Shown here piece by piece: positions 35,108 through 44,440 of a stretch of DNA of 64,000 bases. Made by a program: the position numbers and the translations under genes. Positions within the stretch are counted from its first letter, which is position 1. Each line of letters opens with the position of its first letter. This DNA is from Streptosporangium sandarakinum. Lineage in GTDB: Bacteria; Actinomycetota; Actinomycetes; Streptosporangiales; Streptosporangiaceae. The stretch covers positions 434,001-498,000 of the forward strand of contig NZ_JACCCO010000001.1 in NCBI RefSeq assembly GCF_013409935.1. The letters are read 5' to 3'. Under the pieces are notes generated by a model. It was not told the DNA's origin and made no database searches. It was given only the letters and a program-made list of their open reading frames with translations.

Positions 35108-36004
35108 TCAGCCGGTGACGGTGGCGGGGGCGGTGCCGGAGGCGACGTCCACGCCGGCCGCGCGGCGGGTCTCCTCGTCCTCCAGCATGATGTACGGGTC
35201 GTTCATCTCCACCCAGCCCAGGCCGGGCGGGCAGCGGTCGTAGCCGAGGAGCCGCCTGACCTCCTCGGGGTAGGCCAGCACCTTCTCCCTGGGCACCGCG
35301 AGATACTGGTTCTCCTCCTGGCGGAGGTTGCCCAGGTCCAGCGAGATGGTCATGCCGGTGCGCGGCACGGTGGTGACGTTGCGGCCGCCGCCGTGGTAGA
35401 CGCCGCCCAGCCAGATGAGGCACGACCCGGCCGGCATCTCGGTGGGGATGGCCTCCTCGGCCTTCGGCGCGCGCTCGTCGTCCCAGTGGTGGCTGCCCGG
35501 GATGACCAGGGTGCCGCCGTTGTCGGCGGTGAACTCGCTCATCGCGAGCATCATCTGCACCCGGCTGGTCGAGCCCGGGTGCGAGCGCAGGTGCAGCGCG
35601 TCGTCGCGGTGCAGGGGCTGCTTGCCCTGGCCCTGGTGGATCTGGATCAGCTGCGTGGCGCTGATCTGGATGGTGGGGATCATCTCCTGCCGGGACCGGC
35701 CGATCCACATGGGGATCGGCCGCTGCATGATGGCGCGGGCCGCCCCCAGGTAGAGGCGCTGGGTGACCACCGGCGTCAGGCGCGTGGTACGGGCGAACAG
35801 CGAGGACACCCGCCTGGTCCGCAGCCCGTCGTACCAGTTGTCGCTGTAGGAGTGGGACTCCAGGCACGGCCCGAGGTCGTCCCACAGCCCGGCGAGGGTC
35901 TCCTGGTCGACGAAGTCCTCGACGACGACGGCCCCGTCCCGTTCCAGGATCTCGACGACATCGTCGAGATCGGCGTCCGGCCTCACCCTGATCAGGCCAG
36001 CCAT
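35108..36004 (-). CDS. Phytanoyl-CoA dioxygenase-like Fe(II)/2-oxoglutarate oxygenase
   Basis: A 298-residue PhyH-family protein. The iron triad is visible as H-R-D in QPLHRDDALH and the distal His in GGVYHGGGRN. TADNGGTLVIPGSHHW is the usual strand after the facial triad. PhyH enzymes hydroxylate, desaturate, epoxidise or halogenate. It lies 143 bp behind the aminomutase in the same direction, so it shares the box promoter at 38093. Beta-tyrosine or a derivative is a reasonable substrate guess, but nothing in the sequence proves it. Confidence 0.85.
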   Translation of the reverse strand: MAGLIRVRPDADLDDVVEILERDGAVVVEDFVDQETLAGLWDDLGPCLESHSYSDNWYDGLRTRRVSSLFARTTRLTPVVTQRLYLGAARAIMQRPIPMWIGRSRQEMIPTIQISATQLIQIHQGQGKQPLHRDDALHLRSHPGSTSRVQMMLAMSEFTADNGGTLVIPGSHHWDDERAPKAEEAIPTEMPAGSCLIWLGGVYHGGGRNVTTVPRTGMTISLDLGNLRQEENQYLAVPREKVLAYPEEVRRLLGYDRCPPGLGWVEMNDPYIMLEDEETRRAAGVDVASGTAPATVTG

Positions 36005-36147
36005 GGTGAACCGCCTTTCTCCGCGATCCGTTTCCGTGCTCGTTTCCGTGCTCGGTACGGCCGGCGGGCGGGCGGCCCGCCGGCCCGTGCCCGCCGTACG
36101 GCCGTCCCCCGGCCTCGCGGCGGGCGGTCGTACGGCGGGCCGGCCCC

Positions 36148-37809
36148 TCAGCGCAGCTCGACGTCGCTTCGGGTGACGGCGCCGACGAACTCGCCGCGGG
36201 ACAGCGCCGCGGCCACCAGTTCGATGTCGTCGGCCATGTAGCGGTCGTGGCTCAGCGTCGGCACCAGCGACCGCACCGCGTCGTAGGTCGCCCGGCCCGC
36301 CGGGCTGAGCCGGTCGTAGCGGCCGGACACGTCCACCGCCTGCGCCGCGGCGAGGAACTCCACCGCGAGGATCCTGGTGTTGTTCTGCATGACCCGCCGC
36401 GCGTTGCGGGTGGCGATCAGGCCCATGCTGACGACGTCCTGGTTGTCGCCGTTGGACGGCACGCTCTGGGTGCTGGCCGGGCCGATGGTGCGGTTCTCGG
36501 CGACCAGCGCGGTCGCCGGGTACTGGGCTCCGGCGAACCCGCTGTTGAGGCCCGGGTCGCCCGCGACGAGGAACTCCGGCAGGCCGTTGCTGAGGTGCCG
36601 GTTGAGCAGCCGGTTGGTGCGGCGCTCGGAGAAGACGCCGAGCTGGGTGAGGGCGATGGTGAGGAAGTCCATCGCGAAGGCGACCGGCTGGCCGTGGAAG
36701 TTGGCCCCGTGGAAGACCTCCTGGCCCTCGAAGACCAGCGGGTTGTCGTTGGAGGAGTTCAGCTCGGTCTCCAGCACGCCCGTCACGTGGTACAGCGTGT
36801 CGCGGACGGCGCCGACGACCTGCGGGATGGCGCGCAGCGTGTAGGCCTTCTGCAGGTAGACCTCGGTACGGTGCACACCGCCGTCCGCGTCCTCGTGCGA
36901 GCCGCGCCGGGAGGCCTCGCGCGACTTCAGGGCGCGCAGGCGGTCGGGGTCGGCGCTGAGCGCGCGGCGCAGGTCGCTGTGCTCGACGGCCAGCTCGCTG
37001 CCGCGCAGCAGGGCCCGCATGTTCGCCGCGCTGTCGATCTGGCCCCGGTGCGGGCGGGCGATGTCGTGCCCCTCGGCCCCGAACGGGCTGGTCGAGCTCT
37101 GCAGGACCTCGCAGATCAGGGCGGTGACGATCTCGGCCTGGCGGATCTGGTCCATGGCGCGCCCGGCCAGCAGGCAGCCCACGCCGGTCATCGCGGAGGT
37201 CCCGTTGATCAGCGCGAGCCCCTCCTTGAACCGCAGTTGCAGCGGCTCGATGCCGAACTCCCGCAGGACCCGCGCGGTCTCGACGCGGCGGCCCTCGCGC
37301 AGGACGTATCCCTCACCGATGAGGGTGGAGGCGACGTGCGCGAGCGGGGCCAGGTCGCCGCTCGCGCCGAGGGAGCCGATCTCGGGGATGGCGGGGGTGA
37401 TGCCCAGGTTGAGGTAGAGCGCGAGGCGCTCCAGCAGTTCGGGACGCACCGCCGAGTAACCCTTGGACAGGGCGTTCAGCCGGGCCGCGACGACCGCCCT
37501 CGCCTCGTCCTGGGCGAAGGTCGGGCCGACGCCCGCGCTGTGGCTGCGGACCAGGTTGGTCTGCAGCTCCACCTCCTTGTCGGTGTCGACCAGCATGTAG
37601 ATCATCTCGCCGTAACCGGTGGTCACGCCGTACACGGGGATGCCCTGCCGGATGATGTCCTCGAACATGCCGCGGTTGGCCGCGGCCTTGGACAGCGTCT
37701 CGGAGGAGACGACGCAGGCGGCGCCGTCCTCGGCGACCTGCCGCACGGCGGCGATGTCCAGGGTCTCGCCATCGAAGTCGACCGACGTTTGGGTCTCGAC
37801 CAGAGTCAA
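36148..37809 (-). CDS. MIO-dependent tyrosine 2,3-aminomutase (SgcC4-like)
   Basis: A 553-residue aromatic ammonia-lyase/aminomutase. The MIO prosthetic group forms from Ala149-Ser150-Gly151 in GSLGASGDLAPL; the catalytic Tyr60 is in IPVYGVTTGYGE. Blocks such as NLVRSHSAGVG, RFKEGLALINGTS, GANFHGQPVAFAMDF and ENRTIGPASTQSVPSNGDNQ match SgcC4 of the C-1027 cluster closely as I recall it. The product should be beta-tyrosine. An extra ~20-residue basic/acidic insert follows DLRRALSAD. The TTG at 37809 has GAGGTGA at good spacing; a GTG three codons earlier has no site. It heads an operon with the PhyH oxygenase. A tyrosine or histidine ammonia-lyase is the alternative. Confidence 0.88.
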   Translation of the reverse strand: MTLVETQTSVDFDGETLDIAAVRQVAEDGAACVVSSETLSKAAANRGMFEDIIRQGIPVYGVTTGYGEMIYMLVDTDKEVELQTNLVRSHSAGVGPTFAQDEARAVVAARLNALSKGYSAVRPELLERLALYLNLGITPAIPEIGSLGASGDLAPLAHVASTLIGEGYVLREGRRVETARVLREFGIEPLQLRFKEGLALINGTSAMTGVGCLLAGRAMDQIRQAEIVTALICEVLQSSTSPFGAEGHDIARPHRGQIDSAANMRALLRGSELAVEHSDLRRALSADPDRLRALKSREASRRGSHEDADGGVHRTEVYLQKAYTLRAIPQVVGAVRDTLYHVTGVLETELNSSNDNPLVFEGQEVFHGANFHGQPVAFAMDFLTIALTQLGVFSERRTNRLLNRHLSNGLPEFLVAGDPGLNSGFAGAQYPATALVAENRTIGPASTQSVPSNGDNQDVVSMGLIATRNARRVMQNNTRILAVEFLAAAQAVDVSGRYDRLSPAGRATYDAVRSLVPTLSHDRYMADDIELVAAALSRGEFVGAVTRSDVELR

Positions 37810-38531
37810 GTTTCTCACCTCGCCAGAGAGGGGCTAACGGCTTCAGCGGGTACGGTTTGTGCGTCGACCGGGGCGGCCGTGCGGTGCGCGGGACGTCGGA
37901 TCGCGACGTGAATTCCCCCACGGCAGCGAATTACGGCCGAAAATGGCGGTCGATGTTCCGTGTGGAACGGCGTCGGCCGAATTCCGGCGTGAATACCGGG
38001 GAGTCTCGGCGGTGTCGTCGCCGGCGACTCCCGCGGCATACGGGATATGCGCGGTCCTCACCACGACATCGTCACTTCCGGGCGTCGCCCGGTGCATCTT
38101 CTGGCGTGCTGGCCCCCGGGCGCGCCGCCCGCCACGCGGCGCCGCGCCCGGGACTCGCCCTGTTCTCCCTGGTCATTCGATGATGAGCGATCCCGGAGCC
38201 GCCGGCATGCGGAACGGGTGACAGGAAGTGGCCGACGGAGGGCAACATGTTGCCTCCGCCGCGCCTTGCCGTAAAGCCCCGCCGATCGCAGAGTTTTCGT
38301 ATGAGAGAAAACCAGCGCATTATGGAATCGCTTCGGAAGTCCTGCGACGGGACCACCTGGGACTAGCCACGGCCCCGGCGTCGATGAGATTTCGTGGTTC
38401 GGCCGGTCGCGGTGGCCGGGTCGCGAAAGCGCGGGGCTATTGCCGATCATTCAGGTGTCCACGCCGAAGGATCGTCACGGGAGCCGCGCCCGTGCCCTCG
38501 CCCTCCCCGGTCGCCCCGTGTCCTGACCGGC
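37810..38531. promoter_or_regulatory. Aminomutase leader and upstream gap
   Basis: A 722-bp gap. The half nearest the aminomutase is its ~250-nt leader and contains box 9. From about 38120 to 38531, before the broken sigma gene, I see nothing recognisable. It is somewhat AT-richer (around 38285-38340), and short frames there lack ribosome sites and family features. Confidence 0.45.
38093..38111 (-). promoter_or_regulatory. Cluster box 9 (aminomutase operon)
   Basis: On the minus strand it reads CAGCACGCCAGAAGATGCA; -10-like GACGAT at 38073-38068, exactly 36 nt after the GCA. Confidence 0.55.
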
Positions 38532-39181
38532 TCACCGCCGATGGCCGTCCCACTGTTCCTCAGCCCCGTGCACCGTCCACGGCCGGAGCTTGTCGGGGTT
38601 GCGTACCGCCCAAATGCGCTTGATCCGGTCACCTACAACGTCGCACGCCGCCACCGTCACGGTGACGCCGTCCTGCTGGGCCACCAGGCCGGGCTGACCG
38701 TTCACCGTGCGCTCCAGGAGCGTCAGGCCGGGCGCCCCGCGGGTGATGGCGATGATGTAGCGGGCTATCTGCTCGCCGCCTTCGATCGGGCGGAGCCCGG
38801 CGCTGACGAGGCCGCCGCCGTCGACGATCGCCGTGGCGCCGGGGTCGAGGAGGCCGATGAGGGCGTCGATGTCCTTGGCCTCCCATGCCTGCTTGAAGTC
38901 CCTGACCATGCCGGCCTGCCGGGCCGTCGGAGCCGCGGGAGACCGCGAGGTGCGGATGCGGCGGCGGGCCGAGAAGGCCAGCTGGCGACATGCCGCCGGG
39001 GTACGGCCGACGGTCTCGGCCACGTCGGCGAAGGAGTAGCCGAAGACATCATGCAGGATGAGCGCGACGCGCTCGGCCGGGGTCATCGATTCGAGCACGA
39101 CCAGGAAGGCCATGCTGATCGACTCATCGAGGGTGACCCGGTCGGCCGGGTCGATCGTGGCGTCGCCCGGCCGCCCGCCTA
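38532..39181 (-). pseudogene. ECF41 sigma factor gene, 3' part (split by insertion element)
   Basis: This part encodes the end of sigma2, the sigma4 HTH (YSFADVAETVGRTPAACRQLAF) and the SnoaL-like C-terminal domain with the ECF41 signatures DGGGL and VRNPDKLRPW. The 5' part lies beyond the element at 40119-40439. If the 937-bp element and one copy of the TA duplication are removed, the two parts join in frame without a stop (PDRMEWL then GGRPGDATIDPADRVTLDE) to give a normal ~323-residue protein. The gene is therefore recently broken rather than decayed. Confidence 0.85.
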
Positions 39182-40071
39182 AGGCGTGTCTGATAATTCG
39201 GCGTGGCGGAGCCAGAGCAGCAGGGAAGCGATGGTGACGCCCGCGAGGTAGCGGCCGGCGAGCTTGTCGTAGCGGGTGGCGACGGCTCGCCACTGCTTGA
39301 GCTTGGCAAAGCACCGCTCCACCACGTTACGCCCCTTGTAGGCCGCGGCATCGAAGGCGGGCGGGCGGCCTCCGCGGCTGCCCTTGCGCTTGCGGGCGGC
39401 GATCTGATCGGACCGCTCAGGGATGACCGCGCCGATGCCGCGCCGCCGCAGATGCAGGCGGATCTTCCGAAAGGAGTAGCCCTTATCCGCCACCAGCCGG
39501 TCCGGCCGGGTACGGGGACGGCCGATGCGACGGCGCAGCCGGAAGGTGCCCATCACCGCTTCGAAGGCGGTGCAGTCGTTGATGTTGCCGCCGGTCAGGT
39601 GCAGGGCAAGCGGCAGGCCACGGGCTTCGGTGATCAGATGGAGCTTGGTGGTCAGCCCGCCCCGGGATCGGCCGAGGGCTTGTCGTCTTTGGGAGGCTTT
39701 CGCGTCGATCGTCCCTCCGCCGTCCCCCTTTTTCGGGCGCCGGCAGCGTGCTGGTGGGCTCGGGCGATGGTGGAGTCGACGCTGACGACCAGCTCCACCG
39801 CACCGAGGGAGTCGTCTTTGACCTGCATCTCCTCCAGCAGGCGGGTCCAGGTGCCGTCTTCCTCCCAGCGTTTGAACCGCTCGTAGCAGGTCTGCCAGGG
39901 ACCGTAGCGCTCCGGTACGTCGCGCCAGGGCGCTCCGGTCCGCAACCTCCACAAGATCCCGTTGATGACCGCGCGGTGATCCCGCCAGGGCCGTCCCCTG
40001 CCATCCTTGGCGGGCAGCAGGGGCTCGATCCGCTGCCAGGCCTTGTCAGTCAGCTCACCTCGTCGCACCAC
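39179..40071 (-). CDS. IS5-family transposase, two frames joined by -1 frameshift
   Basis: The first frame runs from the ATG at 40071 (MVRRGELTDKAWQRIEPLLP, GILWRLRTGAPWRDVPERYG, VVSVDSTIARAHQHA with the first catalytic Asp). The second frame supplies LVADKGYSF (second Asp) and ERCFAKLKQWRAVATRYDK (catalytic Glu). The frames meet at an A5G5 run (39724-39733), where a -1 slip would join them, as in related elements. The stop codon of the second frame (39181-39179) uses the TA target bases plus one flanking base, so it lies outside the element. Confidence 0.85.
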
Positions 40072-40118
40072 GAGGAATCATCTAACCGCACCACCGAGAT
40101 CATTTATCAGACACGCCT
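39182..40118. mobile_element. IS5-family insertion sequence, 937 bp
   Basis: Ends are near-perfect inverted repeats (AGGCGTGTCTGATAA at the left, its complement TTATCAGACACGCCT at the right), flanked by a TA direct repeat at 39180-39181 and 40119-40120. It codes a two-frame DDE transposase on the minus strand and splits an ECF41 sigma gene. Size, end sequence, TA target and the split transposase fit the IS427-like group of IS5. It appears intact. Confidence 0.9.
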
Positions 40119-40439
40119 TAGCCACTCCATACGATCGGGCAGCGGCTCCGGGATCCATTCGCCCACGTAGCTCTCGCGGCGGGCCCGTGCCGAGCCGAGC
40201 AGGTCCAGGCAGATGCGACCGGCGACCTTCGTCAACCAGCCGCCGGGGGATTCGATGGCCTCCTGCCGCCGTCGGGACATGGCGTACCAGCGGGCGTAGG
40301 TCTCCTGGACGACGTCCTCGGCCTCGGCCAGGGAGCCGAGGAGCCGGTACGCGAGATTGATCAGTTGACGCCGCTCGCTCATGATCGCGCTCAGGCCCGG
40401 ATCGAGCCGGCCGTCTCCTGGTCCGGATGGGGTGGTCAT
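40119..40439 (-). pseudogene. ECF41 sigma factor gene, 5' part
   Basis: Encodes the N-terminus and sigma2 domain (MSERRQLINLAYRLLGSLAEAEDVVQETYARWYA and GGWLTKVAGRICLDLLGSARARRESYVGEWIPEPLPD) and then runs into the insertion element. The likely start is the ATG at 40439 or an internal Met at MSERRQ. The divergent FAD oxidoreductase is a typical ECF41 target, so its control is probably lost. Confidence 0.8.
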
Positions 40440-40522
40440 GGTGCCGACGGCTCCCTTGCTCGTAGCTGCCCTTCACCGGTCCGACGAGACAGCGCACCGG
40501 ATTGTGAGGTCGGCGCCTCGCC

Positions 40523-40547
40523 TGACATTTCCAGCGGTTGCTTCGTC
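40523..40547 (+). promoter_or_regulatory. Possible ECF41-type promoter of the FAD oxidoreductase
   Basis: TGACA, 16 bp, then CGTC. This resembles the published ECF41 pattern (TGTCACA ... CGTC), with a weak match at the -35, and lies 66 bp before the start codon. Confidence 0.35.
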
Positions 40548-40613
40548 GGACCACTGGGACACCGGGTCCCAGGGCTCGAACACCTTCCGAGATCAAGAAG
40601 AGAAGGCCTCGCC

Positions 40614-41807
40614 ATGTCCACACCCGCACACCGCACACCCAGCAAGGTCGTCGTCATCGGTGGCGGTTACGCCGGAACACTCGCGGCCAACCGTCTGCGG
40701 ATGCGCACCGACGTCGATATCACCGTGGTCAACTCCCGCCCGGAGTTCGTCGAACGAGTCCGGCTGCACCAGTTCGTGGCCGGCACCGGCGAGGCCACGG
40801 TGGACTACGGCACGCTGCTCGGCGAAGGCATCCGGTTGGTCGTCGACAGCGCCGCGCGTATCGACGTCGCCGCCCGCGCGGTACGGCTGGCGTCGGGCCG
40901 CGCACTGGACTACGACCACGTCATCTACGCGGTCAGCAGCACCGGGGCGATACCGTCGTCGGTGCCCGGCGCGGCCGAGTTCGCGCTCGGCGTCGCTGAA
41001 CTCGAGTCCGCGCGGCGCCTGCGCGCCAGGCTGGAGGAGTTGCCCCTGGACGCTCCGGTCACCGTGGTCGGCGGCGGATTGACCGGCATCGAGACGGCCG
41101 CCGAGCTGGCCGAGCAAGGACGCGCGATCACGCTGGTGTGCGGCCGGACCCTGGCGCCGTCATTCGGCGCACCGGGTCGCCGAGCCGTGGCCAAATGGCT
41201 GTCCCGGCACGGTGTCGTGGTGCTCGAGCCCGCCGTGGTGAGCGAGGTCCGGCCGGATGCGGTCGTCTTCGCCGACGGTGCGGTGCGTGCGAGCGCGCTG
41301 ACCATCTGGGCGGGCGGGTTCGGTGTGCCGGGGCTGGCGGCCGCGAGTGGGTTGCAGACCGATGCGCTCGGCCGGCTGCTCACCGACGAGACGCTGACCA
41401 GCGTCGACGACGACCGCATCGTCGCGGCCGGGGACGCCGCTTCACCGTCGGGCCGGCCTCTGCGGATGAGCTGCTACGCCGCCGGGCCGCTCGGGGCGCA
41501 GGCCGCCGACACCGTGCTGAGCCGCATAGCGGGAACCGAACCGGCGATGATCAGCCTGGCCTTCTCAGGGGCGTGTGTCAGCCTCGGCCGGCGCACTGCC
41601 GTACGACAGCTCGCCCGCAAGGAAGACCGCCCGGTGAACGCCTACGTCGGCGGCCGCATGGGCGCGGCGATCAAAGAGGCGACCTGCAAGTTCGCGGTGT
41701 CGAGGATCCGCCGCGAGGCCCGCAGGCCGAATTCCGTCATTTGGCTGAAGGGCGGCTCGCGTCCCGGGCAGTCGGCCCCCGCTCCGCGCGGGGCCGCCTC
41801 CCCATGA
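40614..41807 (+). CDS. NAD(P)/FAD-dependent oxidoreductase (NDH-2-like)
   Basis: A 397-residue flavoprotein with two dinucleotide-binding motifs (VVVIGGGYAGTLAANRL near residue 12 and VTVVGGGLTGIETAAELAEQG near 150) and the C-terminal FAD motif IVAAGDAA. This is the pattern of type II NADH dehydrogenases and related disulfide-reductase-fold enzymes. Oxidoreductases like this are common neighbours and targets of ECF41 sigma factors, and here the broken sigma gene is divergent. The start has AGAAGG. It belongs to the box-free block and is probably unrelated to the pathway. Confidence 0.85.
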   Translation: MSTPAHRTPSKVVVIGGGYAGTLAANRLRMRTDVDITVVNSRPEFVERVRLHQFVAGTGEATVDYGTLLGEGIRLVVDSAARIDVAARAVRLASGRALDYDHVIYAVSSTGAIPSSVPGAAEFALGVAELESARRLRARLEELPLDAPVTVVGGGLTGIETAAELAEQGRAITLVCGRTLAPSFGAPGRRAVAKWLSRHGVVVLEPAVVSEVRPDAVVFADGAVRASALTIWAGGFGVPGLAAASGLQTDALGRLLTDETLTSVDDDRIVAAGDAASPSGRPLRMSCYAAGPLGAQAADTVLSRIAGTEPAMISLAFSGACVSLGRRTAVRQLARKEDRPVNAYVGGRMGAAIKEATCKFAVSRIRREARRPNSVIWLKGGSRPGQSAPAPRGAASP

Positions 41808-41936
41808 CCACCGGCGGGCATGCCGAGCCCGCGGTCGACACCAGGATGACCGCTAGATGACGCTGCACCTCATGCGGGTCACGCCGATCGGGAACCTCCG
41901 ACGATCTTCGCACCGGTGGGACCGGCGAGAAGTCTT

Positions 41937-42761
41937 TCAAAGGCTCGGGGGGCACTGCTGGGGCACGGTGAAGAAGGTTTCCAGGACGGGGGCGAGGACG
42001 GCCGGGTCCACGGCGTGGCTCTGGCCCTCCAGGGTGAGGTGCCGTGCCCCGGGCAGGACGGCGGCGAGCGCCCTCGCGCCGGTGCGTAGATAGTCCCTGC
42101 TCCGGCCGCCGTCCGCGACGAGGACGGGGGCGGTGACGCAGCTCCACCTGTCGGCCGGCAGCGGCCTGCCCGCCATGGTGGTCCGCATGACCGCGCCGTC
42201 GTAGGCGAGGGTGTGGGCCACGGCCTCGAACGCCCGCCAGCCGGCCGTGCTCCGGCTGCGGGCGACGGCCTCGGCGGGAACGCCCGCGGCCCGGGTCATG
42301 AAGAACTCCACGGCCTCGCCCCGCCGTCCCCGGGCCACCAGCCCGTCGAGCCTGGTCACGTAGTCCTCGGGCAGCGGCGGGCGGGTGGCGTCCACGACGA
42401 ACGGCGGCTCGTACAGCGCCAGCCTCGCGATGCCGGGCAGCCGGCGGGCCGCGTCGAGGGCGATGACCGCGCCGGAGGAGAACCCGCACACGAACACCGA
42501 TCCGCCCGCCTCGGCGATGACGGCCTCCAGGTCCTCGACCTCCCGGGCGACCGCGTAGGGGGCGGTGTCGCCGCTGTCACCCCGGCCCCGGCGGTCGTAG
42601 CGGTAGACGGTGAAGCGCGGCGCCAGCAGCTCGGCCAGCCGCTCCCCGACCGGGTCGAGCGACCGGTGGCGCAGCGCCCCGCTCACCAGGACGACCGGCG
42701 GCCCCTCGCCGCGGCGGTCGAACGCGATGCCGGTGCCGTCACTTGAGATCACACGCTGCAT
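41937..42761 (-). CDS. Alpha/beta hydrolase
   Basis: A 274-residue hydrolase with the nucleophile elbow GFSSGAV, the oxyanion region VVLVSGALRHRS, and a late His in LEGQSHAVDP. RYDRRGRGDSGDT is the usual strand after beta-4. Esterase, lactonase or C-C hydrolase are all possible. It lies behind the FAD oxidase (136-bp gap) on the minus strand and probably shares its promoter. Confidence 0.85.
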   Translation of the reverse strand: MQRVISSDGTGIAFDRRGEGPPVVLVSGALRHRSLDPVGERLAELLAPRFTVYRYDRRGRGDSGDTAPYAVAREVEDLEAVIAEAGGSVFVCGFSSGAVIALDAARRLPGIARLALYEPPFVVDATRPPLPEDYVTRLDGLVARGRRGEAVEFFMTRAAGVPAEAVARSRSTAGWRAFEAVAHTLAYDGAVMRTTMAGRPLPADRWSCVTAPVLVADGGRSRDYLRTGARALAAVLPGARHLTLEGQSHAVDPAVLAPVLETFFTVPQQCPPSL

Positions 42762-42897
42762 GGGATCGCCTTTCTCGCCTTCGCCGGCCTTCTCACCGGG
42801 TGCGCCCCGCGCCCCGCCGTACGGCCGGCGGGGTGCGGGGCGGGGCCGTCGCACGGAGGGGCGGGCGGCGCGGGCGGGACGCCGTGGCCGCGGCGGG

Positions 42898-44271
42898 TCA
42901 GTGGGAGCCCGGCTCGGCCGGGGGGATGTTGTGGTTGAGACGGAAGAAGTTGTCGGGGTCGTAGATCCGCTTCACGTCCCGCAGCCGCCGGTGGTCGCCG
43001 GGCGTGTAGGCCGTCTCGGCCCTGGTGGTGTCGCCCAGGAAGTTCAGGAACGTCCGGTCGCCGGAGTGCGGGCGCAGCACCCGCGAGACCTGCGGGTCGC
43101 AGGCGTCCAGGACGACCGACAGCTGCGCCGTACGGTGGCCCACCGGGCCCGCGTCGGGCCCGGCGTCGGTCATCGCGCCGCCCCAGTGGCGGACCTCCAC
43201 CATGGTGACGGGCGAGTCGGGCCGCCCGACGACGGCCGCCACCGCCTCGATCACCTCGTCGGGCAGGGTCTCCAGGAGGTTGAAGTCGCGGGGCGCGATG
43301 CCGCCCATCTCCGCCTGGGCGAACGTCGTGGTCCGCAGGTCGTCCAGCAGCACCGGCCCGGCCGTCTCGGTCAGGGGGCGCAGCGCGGCGCGGGCCTCCT
43401 CGGCCTCGCCCGCGTACATGACGCGCAGCCCGAGGACCCACCTGTCCCGCAGCGGCGCGGGGGTCTCCGGGGCGTCGGGGAACCGGGCCAGCAGGATCGA
43501 GGTGCTCAGCTCGCGGGGGGCGTCGGCCATCCACTCGCGGTAGCGGGTCAGCGTCTCGGCGGCCCGGTCGGCCGTGAAGTAGAGGGCGCCGGCGTGGACG
43601 CGGGCGACGGGGTGGAGCCGGAACTCCAGGGAGGTCACCACGCCGAAGTTGCCGCCGCCGCCGCGCAGCGCCCAGAACAGGTCGGGGTTCCGGTCGGGGC
43701 TCGCCGTCACCAGCCGGCCGTCGGCCGTGACCATCTCGGCGCGCAGCACGCTGTCGGAGGCGAAGCCGTACCCGCGGGCCAGCCAGCCGATGCCGCCGCC
43801 GAGGGTGTAGCCGGTCACGCCGACCGTCTGGTGCGAGCCGGCCAGCGGCGCGAGACCGAACGGCTCGGCGGCGGCGATCACCTCCGCCCACGTGGTGCCG
43901 GGGCCGACGCGGGCGATCCGGCGGTCCGGGTCGACCAGGACGGAGTCCATCCTCCCGGTTCTGAGGAGGACGCCGCCGTCGGAGGCGACGTAGGTGCCGT
44001 GCCCGGTGGCCTGGACGGCGAAGGGCAGGCCGTGCTCGCGCGCGGTGAGGATCGCGGCCCGCACGTCGGCGGGGTCGTCCGCCTCGGCGATCAGCGCCGG
44101 CCGCGGGTCGATGTCGGCGTTGGGGGCCTCGCGCTGCTCGTCGTATCCGGGGTCTCCCGGCAGGAGGACCGCCCCGCCGAACTCCTCACGCAGGCGGCGC
44201 GCGGCTTCGGGGCCGCCGCCGGGCGCGGCGTCGCGAACCCGGTACGGCCGGCTCTGGACCTGCTGGCTCAT
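42898..44271 (-). CDS. FAD-linked oxidase, berberine-bridge type
   Basis: A 457-residue PCMH/BBE oxidase: ADVRAAILTAREHGLPFAVQATGHGTY (His for covalent FAD), SHQTVGVTGYTLGGGIGWLARGYGF, FWALRGGGGNFGVVT and a C-terminal FFRLNHNIPP BBE tail. The ATG at 44271 gives a normal family N-terminus; longer frames run through the regulator region. It is divergent from the LuxR/NB-ARC regulator, a common actinobacterial pair of regulator plus flavin oxidase, and carries no cluster box. Confidence 0.85.
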   Translation of the reverse strand: MSQQVQSRPYRVRDAAPGGGPEAARRLREEFGGAVLLPGDPGYDEQREAPNADIDPRPALIAEADDPADVRAAILTAREHGLPFAVQATGHGTYVASDGGVLLRTGRMDSVLVDPDRRIARVGPGTTWAEVIAAAEPFGLAPLAGSHQTVGVTGYTLGGGIGWLARGYGFASDSVLRAEMVTADGRLVTASPDRNPDLFWALRGGGGNFGVVTSLEFRLHPVARVHAGALYFTADRAAETLTRYREWMADAPRELSTSILLARFPDAPETPAPLRDRWVLGLRVMYAGEAEEARAALRPLTETAGPVLLDDLRTTTFAQAEMGGIAPRDFNLLETLPDEVIEAVAAVVGRPDSPVTMVEVRHWGGAMTDAGPDAGPVGHRTAQLSVVLDACDPQVSRVLRPHSGDRTFLNFLGDTTRAETAYTPGDHRRLRDVKRIYDPDNFFRLNHNIPPAEPGSH

Positions 44272-44440
44272 CTCGAACCCTTTCGTCTCTCGTGTGTGGA
44301 GCGGACGTCTCGCGTGTGCCAGCCGCCCGGCGTCTTCGGTGAGCCGCGTCCGGCTTCGACCAGCATCCTGCGCGCGGACCCCCTCGGTCATCCGTGAAGA
44401 CCACGGATTCGGCACGCAAAGACCACTGATCGCGGCACCG

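Noticed and set aside
38228..38623. Possible small gene in the gap upstream of the aminomutase
   Set aside because: No ribosome site, no family resemblance, and it overlaps the end of the sigma gene in antisense.
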